A stretch of DNA of 64,000 nucleotides from Nemertoderma westbladi (lineage: Eukaryota; Xenacoelomorpha; Nemertodermatida; Nemertodermatidae), in contig JAUCBJ010004802.1 in NCBI GenBank assembly GCA_032718475.1, positions 1-64,000 on the forward strand. The letters run 5' to 3'. Shown piece after piece: positions 51,373 through 64,000 of this stretch. The notes under the pieces were generated by a model. The model saw only the letters and a list, made by a program, of their open reading frames with translations, ran no database searches and was not told where the DNA came from. A program made the translations under genes and the position numbers. Numbering within the stretch: the first letter of the stretch is position 1; each line of letters opens with the position of its first letter.

Positions 51373-53275
51373 GAATGTAATTTTATTTATTTGTGGTGAA
51401 TTATTTGTAGTTATGCACTCAAACTTTCTAGTAATAATAATGAACTCGGTGAAAACTATTAATAGTAGAACTGTGGGTCACCAAAGAGCGGTGATAATTA
51501 TCCATATTTTCTATTTGTGCAGTCACCTAGCAACACCAACTAACTATTCATGCTGCCATACTGCCAACCAATCAGCATTATATCCCTGGAACCCAGGAAG
51601 TAGGGACAGCTGAATATCAGCTGTTTATTAAACATCAATAATACTGTAATACAATAGTGCAGAATTTAGGTGTCGGAGCTAGGTAGCCTAATCTCACAAA
51701 GTTGACACGACTTTCTGACTCTGACAGTATGAGTTACCACCTATACCTATACAATACTCTGAACTGTCAGAATGGTTTTAAATGTTAATCAGTTAGTGTA
51801 GCAGTCGATTATGGATTACATTCCCTGACTGGGTACCGGAACCGCTGTAACTGATGCACTGTCTGACTGAATTGAACTGAACTAAGGTTAGGTAGTAAAA
51901 CGGCAGAACGGTACTATGCCCTGCCGTACAATATGAAGTATTTTTATTACACAAAATTTATTTTTAACAGCTTTATAACTGAAGTGTGTGCGTGTAGACC
52001 TGGACATTCCTGGTTTTAGGACCTCTGGTTTTGGTTTGACTATTTGAGGGACTATTTATTTTTTAATCTGATAATATGTACAGGACAGCTGTACCGGTAT
52101 GAAATAAGAAACCCACCCATGTTACAATAACTGAATAAGGCCTAGAGCGCAGAGCGGCCTCAACTATAATCTGCTAATTTAGTACGGTACCGGTAATTAA
52201 ACTTACCATCCGCTGTTCGTTTTAGGACTGCATTTTTGTGTTGTTTGTAGGCCCATCTGTTTCTTATACTTTTGTACTGTTGTTCAGTACAATTCAGTAA
52301 TTCAGTAACATAATTTGTCAGTGATGTTGGTTTTTATGGTTAGGGTTTGTTAGTCAGTTAGTGCGTGTAGTGTGTTGTGTTCAATATACGATGTTTTTTT
52401 TTACATTCGCGTGCGTCAGTGCGTAGGCCTATGCCAAAATTATACGCGTATATGAAATTGCACACACACTCATGTTAAATAGTGCATCCCGCATCCCGGT
52501 ACGCATATTTATATTTTAGCTCCTAGGCCTAATGTAATATGTTCGCTTTTAATAACGGTTTCTACAGTTCTATGTGTTTTACTGGCGTTGAATGCGTTGA
52601 ATGCTTCAACTTGAAGCATTCCATGGTATACCGGTATACAATATAGCATTATGCAGTACGATTTGTGTTTGGCAACTCCTGAGCCGAAATAACACCACGC
52701 GAAAGGCTGAAATAGAGAATTAGCATCACAATGGCTTGTCCTGACTGCGAACCTGTAACCACCGTTAACGTGACAACCTGACTGTACCAGGACAACAGGT
52801 TATTAAACAGTACTACACTACTGTATGTATATTCAGGGGCATTGTTGAGGGAGGACTAAACATTATTATTCAACAATGTTTAATATATATAATATTGTTC
52901 TGTTCATATTGGCCTAATGTTAATCATTGTTCCTCTTAGTTGGGGTAACAATCTAGGCATTAGGTTGTCATCGAAAAATATATTATATAAGTTTTCATTA
53001 CATATGTTGTTTAGCCTACCTAGCATGTTTACAGGCAGACAGGATTACTCTTGCCGATTAACTTTACGATAATCGATTATTCTCGGCTTGTCCATTCTGT
53101 AGTAGCTAAAACTTATTTATGGTACACATTGGTTCGTGAATGATTTCGCATAGCAAGTGAAGAATGCGGTTTATTGCAATACACCACAGACAAAACGAAA
53201 GCTTATCTCTCTCTTCTCTCTGCTTTAGAGTTTTATGTTAGTCAGTGAGGCAAAGAGGGCGCTCATCTAACTCCC
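51373..53275. other. Intergenic, no gene seen
   Basis: AT-rich with TACCGGTA palindromes at ~52094, 52186 and 52628. Only short random frames. Nothing else is supported. Confidence 0.45.
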
Positions 53276-53281
53276 TAGAGT

Positions 53282-54675
53282 CAACTATCCTTAAATATCT
53301 AACGGCCTACAACTGTGTTTGTCGGGTCAACTATCCTTAACTATCTAATGGCCTACAATTATGTTTGTCGGGTCAACTATCCTTAACTATCTAATGGCCT
53401 ACAATTGTGTTTGTCGGGTCAACTATCCTTAAATATCTAACGGCCTACAACTGTGTTTGTCGGGTCAACTATCCTTAACTATCTAATGGCCTACAATTGT
53501 GTTTGTCGGGTCAACTATCCTTAACTATCTAATGGCCTACAACTGTGTTTGTCGGGTCAACTATCCTTAACTATCTAATGGCCTACAATTGTGTTTGTCG
53601 GGTCAACTATCCTTAACTATCTAATGGCCTACAACTGTGTTTGTCGGGTCAACTATCCTTAACTATCTAATGGCCTGCAATTGTGTTTGTCGGGTCAACT
53701 ATCCTTAACTATCTAATGGCCTACAACTGTGTTTGTCGGGTCAACTATCCTTAACTATCTAATGGCCTACAACTGTGTTTGTCGGGTCAACTATCCTTAA
53801 CTATCTAATGGCTACAAACTATCCTTAACTATCTAATGGCCTACAACTGTGTTTGTCGGGTCAACTATCCTTAACTATCTAATGGCCTGCAATTGTGTTT
53901 GTCGGGTCAACTATCCTTAACTATCTAATGGCTACAAACTATCCTTAACTATCTAATGGCCTACAACTGTGTTTGTCGGGTCAACTATCCTTAACTATCT
54001 AATGGCCTACAATTGTGTTTGTCGGGTCAACTATCCTTAACTATCTAATGGCCTACAATTGTGTTTGTCGGGTCAACTATCCTTAAATATCTAACGGCCT
54101 ACAACTGTGTTTGTCGGGTCAACTATCCTTAACTATATCTAATGGCCTACAATTGTGTTTGTCGGGTCAACTATCCTTAACTATCTAATGGCCTACAACT
54201 GTGTTTGTCGGGTCAACTATCCTTAACTATCTAATGGCCTACAATTGTGTTTGTCGGGTCAACTATCCTTAACTATCTAATGGCCTACAACTATGTTTGT
54301 CGGGTCAACTATCCTTAACTATCTAACGGCCTACAACTGTGTTTGTCGGGTCAACTATCCTTAACTATCTAATAGCCTACAAACTATCCTTAACTATCTA
54401 ATGGCCTACAACTGTGTTCGTCGGGTCAACTGTCCTTAACTATCTAATGGCCTACAACTGTGTTTGTCGGGTCAACTATCCTTAACTATCTAATGGCCTA
54501 CAACTGTGTTTGTCGGGTCAACTATCCTTAACTATCTAATCGCCTACAACTGTGTTTGTCGGGTCAACTAACAATTAATAAACGTTGTAATATCCTTAAC
54601 TATCTAATGGCCTACAACTGTGTTTGTCGGGTCAACTATCCTTAACTATCTCATGGCCTAGAACTGTGTTTGTCA
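53282..54675. repeat. 46-bp minisatellite, ~30 copies
   Basis: The unit is AACTATCCTTAACTATCTAA followed by a ~26-bp part containing 'tggcctacaa' and 'tgtttgtcgggtc'. Several short units lack the 'gtgtttgtcgggtc' part. One copy near 54567-54592 is interrupted by 'caattaataaacgttgtaat', a phrase that recurs at 55237. Confidence 0.96.
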
Positions 54676-55903
54676 TTCTGTCTGTAATCATAATTGTTTC
54701 AATCATATCATCATTATTATTATTTGCCTATATTAGTCATCAATTCATGGTTTTCAAATAATGGTATACACCTACTATATAGATTTCTTGTTTGTCATGT
54801 CTGTAATGAATTGTCTGAATCATATTATATCATTTCATCATGTTAACCATCTTCTGAATTCATGCCACTTCTTTCACCTTTATTTGTTTTATCATTATTT
54901 GTATTTCTTATTAAAAAAAATTTAATAACTTTAATAATTTAATTTAATAACTTTTAATAATTAATTTTAACACACAACGCTTTGTTGTAATAAAGAAATA
55001 TAATTGTCATTAAAAATTTTTTTTGTTCATTATGTACACTGCCTGTATTTTTGTGCTCGAGTAAGTTTACTACTGCAATTAATTCACTATTTCTTTATTC
55101 TTCTATTAGTGATTCTGATTTTCTTTGGACTGCATTGTCGCTAATTGTTAATGTTTATTCATATATTTATATGTTTAGTTCTATAGTCAATCAATACTTA
55201 CATACATACATAATTGATAATCAACATTGTTGAATAGCAATTAATAAACGTTGTAAAACAATCAGATAGCCATCGCCATCGCCACAAAGCCACATGGGAC
55301 TTAGAAGCCATTATAAGCGAATATATAATACATTAGGCCTATCTGACGACACACGCATACGTGTATGTGATATTTAACATACTCTTATGTGTTTTATAAC
55401 TTCTTACACGAAAATGGGTTGGTAATGAATTTTCGTAATGAATATATAACAATACTTGAATGCTGATAAGCAATACCAGTTAGTTTTCCACAAACCATTA
55501 TTAATTCGGGCCCATATCATTAATGTTTCTTAGAACGTTGACTATTAGTTGGAATTTCAAAATCTGCATGCAGATTCATCATATCTGTTTTTAGTTTTGA
55601 GATATTGAGGGAAATGTAATTGGGACTAAAGAAGTGGGCGTGGCACCAAAGATTCCTTTTAAATATTCACTATAATCCCTAATTCACAATAATGTTATTG
55701 AATACAAGGTAATAAGAATATTTTCAAAATTACTATGATCAGTACACCAGTTGTACAATTTTCGAAGTGTGCTACTTAAAAATTGCAAGTTTCAAGTATC
55801 TGAAATGTGGATGTTTGTTGGTATAGAAACCAGTCTTCTGTAGCTAATTAGATATTTTTCAAAGAGTTTTGCACAAAGTCGTTCGTACCGTACGACAATC
55901 AGT
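54676..55903. other. AT-rich intergenic, no gene seen
   Basis: Long T- and A-rich tracts and short random frames. The phrase 'caattaataaacgttgtaa' at ~55237 is shared with the minisatellite interruption at ~54570. Confidence 0.45.
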
Positions 55904-58900
55904 ACGAACTATAACTGGTGGGCAGTAGGTACTTCAGCCAATCAGAGTACCCCATGTCCCGTACTATAACTGGTGGGCAGTAGGTACTTCAGCCAATCAG
56001 AGTACCCCATGTTCCGTACTATAACTGGTGGGCAGTAGGTACTTCAGCCAATCAGAGTTCCCCATGTCCCGTACTATAACTGGTGGGCAGTAGGTACTTC
56101 AGCCAATCAGAGTACCCCATGTCCCGTACTATAACTGGTGGGCAGTAGGTACTTCAGCCAATCAGAGTACCCCATGTCCCGTACTATAACTGGTGGGCAG
56201 TAGGTACTTCAGCCAATCAGAGTACCCCATGTCCCGTACTATAACTGGTGGGCAGTAGGTACTTCAGCCAATCAGAGTACCCCATGTCCCGTACTATAAC
56301 TGGTGGGCAGTAGGTACTTCAGCCAATCAGAGTACCCCATGTCCCGAACTATAACTGGTGGGCAGTAGGTACTTCAGCCAATCAGAGTACCCCATGTCCC
56401 GTACTATAACTGGTGGGCAGTAGGTACTTCAGCCAATCAGAGTACCCCATGTCCCGTACTATAACTGGTGGGCAGTAGGTTCTTCAGCCAATCAGAGTAC
56501 CCCATGTCCCGTACTATAACTGGTGGGCAGTAGGTACTTCAGCCAATCATAGTACGAACTATAACTGGTGGGCAGTAGGTACTTCAGCCAATCAGAGTAC
56601 CCCATGTTCCGTACTATAACTGGTGGGCAGTAGGTACTTCAGCCAATCATAGTACGAACTATAACTGGTGGGCAGTAGGTACTTCAGCCAATCAGAGTAC
56701 CCCATGTTCCGTACTATAACTGGTGGGCAGTAGGTACTTCAGCCAATCAGAGTACCCCATGTCCCGTACTATAACTGGTGGGCAGTAGGTAATTCAGCCA
56801 ATCAGAGTTCCCCATGTTCCGTACTATAACTGGTGGGCAGTAGGTACTTCAGCCAATCAGAGTACCCCATGTCCCGTACTATAACTGGTGGGCAGTAGGT
56901 ACTTCAGCCAATCAGAGTACCCCATGTCCCGTACTATAACTGGTGGGCAGTAGGTACTTCAGCCAATCAGAGTACCCCATGTCCCGTACTATAACTGGTG
57001 GGCAGTAGGTACTTCAGCCAATCAGAGTACCCCATGTCCCGTACTATAACTGGTGGGCAGTAGGTACTTCAGCCAATCATAGTACGAACTATAACTGGTG
57101 GGCAGTAGGTACTTCAGCCAATCAGAAGTACCCCATGTTCCGTACTATAACTGGTGGGCAGTAGGTTCTTCAGCCAATCAGAGTACCCCATGTCCCGTAC
57201 TATAACTGGTGGGCAGTAGGTACTTCAGCCAATCATAGTACGAACTATAACTGGTGGGCAGTAGGTACTTCAGCCAATCAGAGTACCCCATGTTCCGTAC
57301 TATAACTGGTGGGCAGTAGGTACTTCAGCCAATCAGAGTACCCCATGTCCCGTACTATAACTGGTGGGCAGTAGGTACTTCAGCCAATCAAAGTACCCCA
57401 TGTCCCATACTGTAACTGGTGGGCAGTAGGTACTTCAACCAATCAGAGTACCCCATGTTCCGTACTATAACTGGTGGGCAGTAGGTTCTTCAGCCAATCA
57501 GAGTACCCCATGTCCCGTACTATAACTGTTAGACAGTAGGTACTTCAGCCAATCATAGTACGAACTATAACTGGTGGGCAGTAGGTACTTCAGCCAATCA
57601 GAGTACCCCATGTTCCGTACTATAACTGGTGGGCAGTAGGTTCTTCAGCCAATCAGAGTACCCCATGTCCCGTACTATAACTGTGTAGGTACTTCAGCCA
57701 ATCATAGTACGAACTATAACTGGTGGGCAGTAGGTACTTCAGCCAATCAGAGTACCCCATGTTCCGTACTATAACGGGTGGGCAGTAGGTACTTCAGCCA
57801 ATCAGAGTACCCCATGTCCCGTACTATAACTGGTGGGCAGTAGGTACTTCAGCCAATCAGAGTACCCCATGTTCCGTACTATAACGGGTGGGCAGTAGGT
57901 ACTTCAGCCAATCAGAGTACCCCATGTCCCGTACTATAACTGGTGGGCAGTAGGTAATTCAGCCAATCAGAGTTCCCCATGTTCCGTACTATAACGGGTG
58001 GGCAGTAGGTACTTCAGCCAATCAGAGTACCCTTATGTCCCGTACTATAACTGGTGGGCAGTAGGTACTTCAGCCAATCAGAGTACCCCATGTTCCGTAC
58101 TATAACTGGTGGGCAGTAGGTTCTTCAGCCAATCAGAGTACCCCATGTCCCGTACTATAACTGTTAGACAGTAGGTACTTCAGCCAATCATAGTACGAAC
58201 TATAACTGATGGGCAGTAGGTACTTCAGCCAATCAGAGTACCCCATGTTCCGTACTATAACTGGTGGGCAGTAGGTACTTCAGCCAATCAGAGTACCCCA
58301 TGTTCCGTACTATAACGGGTGGGCAGTAGGTACTTCAGCCAATCAGAGTACCCCATGTCCCGTACTATAACTGGTGGGCAGTAGGTACTTCAGCCAATCA
58401 GAGTACCCCATGTCCCGTACTATAACTGGTGGGCAGTAGGTACTTCAGCCAATCAGAGTACCCCATGTCCCGTACTATAACTGGTGGGCAGTAGGTACTT
58501 CAGCCAATCAGAGTACCCCATGTCCCGTACTATAACTGGTGGGCAGTAGGTACTTCAGCCAATCAGAGTACCCCATGTTCCGTACTATAACTGGTGGGCA
58601 GTAGGTACTTCAGCCAATCAGAGTACCCCATGTCCCGTACTATAACTGGTGGGCAGTAGGTACTTCAGCCAATCAGAGTACCCCATGTCCCGTACTATAA
58701 CTGGTGGGCAGTAGGTACTTCAGCCAATCAGAGTACCCCATGTCCCGTACTATAACTGGTGGGCAGTAGGTACTTCAGCCAATCAGAGTACCCCATGTTC
58801 CGTACTATAACTGGTGGGCAGTAGGTACTTCAGCCAATCAGAGTACCCCATGTCCCGTACTATAACTGGTGGGCAGTAGGTACTTCAGCCAATCATAGTA

Positions 58901-61900
58901 CGAACTATAACTGGTGGGCAGTAGGTACTTCAGCCAATCAGAGTACCCCATGTTCCGTACTATAACTGGTGGGCAGTAGGTACTTCAGCCAATCAGAGTA
59001 CCCCATGTCCCGTACTATAACTGGTGGGCAGTAGGTACTTCAGCCAATCAAAGTACCCCATGTCCCATACTGTAACTGGTGGGCAGTAGGTACTTCAACC
59101 AATCAGAGTACCCCATGTTCCGTACTATAACTGGTGGGCAGTAGGTTCTTCAGCCAATCAGAGTACCCCATGTCCCGTACTATAACTGTTAGACAGTAGG
59201 TACTTCAGCCAATCATAGTACGAACTATAACTGGTGGGCAGTAGGTACTTCAGCCAATCAGAGTACCCCATGTTCCGTACTATAACTGGTGGGCAGTAGG
59301 TTCTTCAGCCAATCAGAGTACCCCATGTCCCGTACTATAACTGGTAGGCAGTAGGTACTTCAGCCAATCAGAGTAACCCATGTCCCGTACTATAACTGGT
59401 GGGCAGTAGGTACTTCAGCCAATCATAGTACGAACTATAACTGGTGGGCAGTAGGTACTTCAGCCAATCAGAGTACCCCATGTTCCGTACTATAACTGGT
59501 GGGCAGTAGGTACTTCAGCCAATCAGAGTACCCCATGTCCCGTACTATAACTGGTGGGCAGTAGGTACTTCAGCCAATCAAAGTACCCCATGTCCCATAC
59601 TGTAACTGGTGGGCAGTAGGTACTTCAACCAATCAGAGTACCCCATGTTCCGTACTATAACTGGTGGGCAGTAGGTTCTTCAGCCAATCAGAGTACCCCA
59701 TGTCCCGTACTATAACTGTTAGACAGTAGGTACTTCAGCCAATCATAGTACGAACTATAACTGGTGGGCAGTAGGTACTTCAGCCAATCAGAGTACCCCA
59801 TGTTCCGTACTATAACTGGTGGGCAGTAGGTTCTTCAGCCAATCAGAGTACCCCATGTCCCGTACTATAACTGTTAGACAGTAGGTACTTCAGCCAATCA
59901 TAGTACGAACTATAACTGGTGGGCAGTAGGTACTTCAGCCAATCAGAGTACCCCATGTTCCGTACTATAACGGGTGGGCAGTAGGTACTTCAGCCAATCA
60001 GAGTACCCCATGTCCCGTACTATAACTGGTGGGCAGTAGGTACTTCAGCCAATCAGAGTACCCCATGTTCCGTACTATAACGGGTGGGCAGTAGGTACTT
60101 CAGCCAATCAGAGTACCCCATGTCCCGTACTATAACTGGTGGGCAGTAGGTAATTCAGCCAATCAGAGTTCCCCATGTTCCGTACTATAACGGGTGGGCA
60201 GTAGGTACTTCAGCCAATCAGAGTACCCTTATGTCCCGTACTATAACTGGTGGGCAGTAGGTACTTCAGCCAATCAGAGTACCCCATGTTCCGTACTATA
60301 ACTGGTGGGCAGTAGGTACTTCAGCCAATCAGAGTACCCCATGTCCCGTACTATAACTGTTAGACAGTAGGTACTTCAGCCAATCATAGTACGAACTATA
60401 ACTGATGGGCAGTAGGTACTTCAGCCAATCAGAGTACCCCATGTTCCGTACTATAACTGGTGGGCAGTAGGTACTTCAGCCAATCAGAGTACCCCATGTT
60501 CCGTACTATAACGGGTGGGCAGTAGGTACTTCAGCCAATCAGAGTACCCCATGTCCCGTACTATAACTGGTGGGCAGTAGGTACTTCAGCCAATCAGAGT
60601 ACCCCATGTCCCGTACTATAACTGGTGGGCAGTAGGTACTTCAGCCAATCAGAGTACCCCATGTCCCGTACTATAACTGGTGGGCAGTAGGTACTTCAGC
60701 CAATCAGAGTACCCCATGTCCCGTACTATAACTGGTGGGCAGTAGGTACTTCAGCCAATCAGAGTACCCCATGTCCCGTACTATAACTGGTGGGCAGTAG
60801 GTACTTCAGCCAATCAGAGTACCCCATGTCCCGTACTATAACTGTTAGACAGTAGGTACTTCAGCCAATCATAGTACGAACTATAACTGGTGGGCAGTAG
60901 GTACTTCAGCCAATCAGAGTACCCCATGTTCCGTACTATAACTGGTGGGCAGTAGGTACTTCAGCCAATCAGAGTACCCCATGTCCCGTACTATAACTGG
61001 TAGGCAGTAGGTACTTCAGCCAATCAGAGTACCCCATGTCCCGTACTATAACTGGTGGGCAGTAGGTACTTCAGCCAATCATAGTACCCGATACTATAAC
61101 TGGTGGGCAGTAGGTACTTCAGCCAATCAGAGTACCCCATGTCCCGTACTATAACTGGTGGGCAGTAGGTACTTCAGCCAATCAGAGTACCCCATGTCCC
61201 GTACTATAACTGGTGGGCAGTAGGTACTTCAGCCAATCAGAGTACCCCATGTCCCGTACTATAACTGGTGGGCAGTAGGTACTTCAGCCAATCAGAGTAC
61301 CCCATGTTCCGTACTATAACTGGTGGGCAGTAGGTACTTCAGCCAATCAGAGTACCCCATGTCCCGTACTATAACTGGTAGGCAGTAGGTACTTCAGCCA
61401 ATCATAGTACCCCATGTCCCGTACTATAACTGGTGGGCAGTAGGTACTTCAGCCAATCAGAGTACCCCATGTCCCGTACTATAACTGGTGGGCAGTAGGT
61501 ACTTCAGCCAATCAGAGTACCCCATGTCCCGTACTATAACTGGTGGGCAGTAGGTACTTCAGCCAATCAGAGTACCCCATGTTCCGTACTATAACTGGTG
61601 GGCAGTAGGTACTTCAGCCAATCAGAGTACCCCATGTTCCGTACTATAACGGGTGGGCAGTAGGTACTTCAGCCAATCAGAGTACCCCATGTCCCGTACT
61701 ATAACTGGTGGGCAGTAGGTACTTCAGCCAATCAGAGTACCCCATGTCCCGTACTATAACGGGTGGGCAGTAGGTACTTCAGCCAATCAGAGTACCCCAT
61801 GTCCCGTACTATAACTGGTGGGCAGTAGGTACTTCAGCCAATGCAGAGTACCCCATGTTCCGTACTATAACGGGTGGGCAGTAGGTACTTCAGCCAATCA

Positions 61901-62860
61901 GAGTACCCTATGTCCCGTACTATAACTGGTGGGCAGTAGGTACTTCAGCCAATCAGAGTACCCCATGTCCCGTACTATAACTGGTGGGCAGTAGGTACTT
62001 CAGCCAATCAGAGTACCCCATGTTCCGTACTATAACTGGTAGGCAGTAGGTTACTTCAGCCAATCATAGTACGAACTATAACTGCTGGGCAGTAGGTACT
62101 TCAGCCAATCAGAGTACCCCATGTCCCGTACTATAACTGGTGGGCAGTAGGTACTTCAGCCAATCAGAGTACCCCATGTTCCGTACTATAACTGGTGGGC
62201 AGTAGGTAATTCACCCAATCAGAGTGCCCCATGTCCCGTACTATAACTGGTGGGCAGTAGGTACTTCAGCCAATCAGAGTACCCCATGTTCCGTACTATA
62301 ACTGGTGGGCAGTAGGTAATTCACCCAATCAGAGTGCCCCATGTTCCGTACTATAACGGGTGGGCAGTAGGTACTTCAGCCAATCAGAGTACCCCATGTC
62401 CCGTACTATAACTGGTGGGCAGTAGGTACTTCAGCCAACCAGAGTACCCCATGTTCCGTACTATAACTGGTGGGCAGTAGGTACTTCACCCAATCAGAGT
62501 GCCCCATGTCCCGTACTATAACTGGTGGGCAGTAGGTACTTCAGCCAATCAGAGTACCCTTATGTCCCGTACTATAACTGGTGGGCAGTAGGTAATTCAC
62601 CCAATCAGAGTACCCCATGTTCCGTACTATAACTGGTAGGCAGTAGGTTATTCAGCCAATCATAGTACGAACTATAACTGATGGGCAGTAGGTACTTCAG
62701 CCAATCAGAGTACCCCATGTTCCGTACTATAACTGGTGGGCAGTAGGTACTTCAGCCAATCAGAGTACCCCATGTTCCGTACTATAACTGGTGGGCAGTA
62801 GGTAATTCAGCCAATCAGAGTACCCCATGTCCCGTACTATAACTGGTGGGCGGTAGGTTG
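55904..62860. repeat. 55-bp satellite, ~126 copies, each with a CCAAT box
   Basis: The unit reads CCAATCAGAGTACCCCATGT, then 'cccgtactataactggtggg', then 'cagtaggtacttcag'. Most of the array is over 95% identical by eye. Variant units ('gttagacagt', 'aatcatagtacgaac', 'aatcaaagtaccccatgtcc') recur together, showing higher-order structure. Nearly every unit keeps CCAATCAG intact. Confidence 0.97.
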
Positions 62861-63470
62861 TTAGCGGGTGCAGATTTCCAGTTCACTGCAATCACTGTTG
62901 GTTGGACTAGTTAATCGCATTTCCTTCCCTTCAAACCACGGTCCTCGGTATTTCGTTGCATACTAAATGAGACTGTTTTATGATTCAATTCGAGTGCATC
63001 CCATATAACCATTAACCTTATATAGGTAACCTATAGAGCTCATCATACTACTAAATTTGATTCATATGATTTTCAACTTATCCCTCGCAAGTTTTGGTAA
63101 GATTGTTTTTTATACCACTCTACCCGTGATAATATCTGATTTTACAACTTGTTTCTTATAATTATTATTGGTATTTTTGTGTGAATCAGTTTTTTAAAGT
63201 GTTATAAATTTGGTTGGACACAGACAGCGTTGTAAAGTCGGCATTGGAGGTCTCGAGTTCGGTCCCATCTGTACGTTAATACCAATTTGTTTAGCTGAGC
63301 CCAATGTAAATTTTTTAAATTGTAATTTACATAATATTTTTTAAAGACATATAATTTAATAATATAATTTAATTATTTGGCCGTTGAATAAATATTAGTG
63401 GCACATAATGTAATTCCCGTGGCACATAATTAATTTATTTACTAATGATTCCGTTAGTAATATAATACAC
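62861..63470. other. AT-rich intergenic, no gene seen
   Basis: A phrase at 63245-63272 ('gtctcgagttcggtccc') loosely resembles a pol III B box, but no tRNA cloverleaf can be drawn. Nothing else is supported. Confidence 0.4.
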
Positions 63471-63472
63471 GT

Positions 63473-63502
63473 TCGTGGGGACTTCGCGCAGCACGAGGCC
63501 TA
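63473..63502. mobile_element. Fragment of the 3867-4199 MITE end
   Basis: 'cgtggggacttcgcgcagca' followed by 'cgagg' matches the right terminal repeat of the MITE at 4180-4202 in reverse complement. Confidence 0.5.
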
Positions 63503-63621
63503 GTTATTATATACAAATTAAAATGCAGCGACTGTATCACAAAATCAGGTTTTGAGAAATTTACCCACACCACCAATCAATCAATGAAAGGTGGACAGTA
63601 CGTGTTCACCCCTTTTAATCT

Positions 63622-63641
63622 CCCCCCCCCCCCCCCCCCCC
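63622..63641. repeat. Poly-C run (20 C)
   Basis: An uninterrupted C run; similar homopolymers lie at 6147-6169 (G) and 30510-30531 (C). Confidence 0.9.
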
Positions 63642-63727
63642 ACCCTTCCCAACCACCAATACATAACCGCGACATCTACCACCCACGGAAGGGTAGCACG
63701 AACTTATTTCCAATCGCACGTTAAATA

Positions 63728-64000
63728 TGCAAAGCCAGGTGGTTTATAGGAATATAATAAACGCAGTACTCGTTTTCATTATAAGCCTCTTTGCGTTCGT
63801 CCTGTTTTGTATTTAAATATATTTCTTAAACGCAAGCTAGGACGATCTTTATAATAATAATAACTAGGGATGCGATCAATATGTGAAGCCAGGTGGTTTA
63901 TATAATAATTTAGTCAACGCAGTACTCGTCTTCATTATATGCCTCGTTGCGCTCGTCGCTTGTCCTGTTTTGTCATAAAATATTTTTCCTAAACGCAGAC
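63728..64000. repeat. Tandem duplication, ~152-bp period, running off the window
   Basis: 63734-63848 and 63886-64000 share 'aagccaggtggtttata', 'aacgcagtactcgt', 'ttcattata(a/t)gcctc', 'gtcctgttttgt' and 'cctaaacgca'. More copies may follow beyond the window edge. Confidence 0.8.

Noticed and set aside
63230-63285. Possible tRNA or tRNA-derived SINE (B-box-like 'gagttcggtccc')
   Set aside because: No acceptor stem or cloverleaf can be drawn and the A box is not convincing.

Overview
The window looks like animal nuclear DNA, most likely from an invertebrate. It is AT-rich, has two intron-containing genes with GT-AG boundaries and conserved reading-frame phase, carries BEL/Pao, Ty3/Gypsy and APE-type non-LTR retroelements, and holds an extreme load of minisatellites. 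I cannot name the species. Palindromic words such as TACCGGTA and TAGGCCTA recur throughout. No bacterial operons, rRNA or convincing tRNA genes are seen.

Layout. Positions 1-8.1 kb hold decayed repeats: a LINE endonuclease fragment, a MITE with long terminal inverted repeats, and a fold-back element with nine perfect TTCTAGAA sites. Positions 8,133-22,400 are one BEL/Pao LTR retrotransposon inserted into an older LINE copy. A 5-bp target duplication (TGTAT) flanks it and the broken LINE resumes on the far side. The BEL element keeps Gag, zinc knuckles and protease but has lost reverse transcriptase, RNase H core and integrase. Between the pol remnant and the 3' LTR it carries a module of unrecognised ORFs. 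A Ty3/Gypsy element (16,995-20,925; identical 203-bp LTRs, TGTTC duplication) is nested in that module. It has a textbook -1 frameshift signal between gag and pol, but three in-frame nonsense codons.

Positions 22.4-25.7 kb hold the rest of the interrupted LINE and a second, 5'-truncated LINE with a 14-bp target duplication and a (GTA)n tail. From 25.8 to 39.4 kb there is a minus-strand gene fragment: two paralogous LamG-like exons, both phase 1-1, separated by an intron that is almost entirely a ~26-bp minisatellite (about 10 kb), itself containing a 586-bp solo LTR. From 40.2 to 44.1 kb lies the best host gene, a two-exon Mn-type cation diffusion facilitator on the plus strand whose intron holds a decayed LINE.

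From 44.6 kb to the end the window is mostly tandem arrays: ~17 bp, 32 bp, ~16 bp (with an inverted partner), 30 bp, 46 bp and a 7-kb array of a 55-bp unit carrying a CCAAT box in nearly every copy. Tandem arrays make up roughly 24 kb of the 64 kb. Many long open frames here are products of repeat periods divisible by three and are not called as genes.
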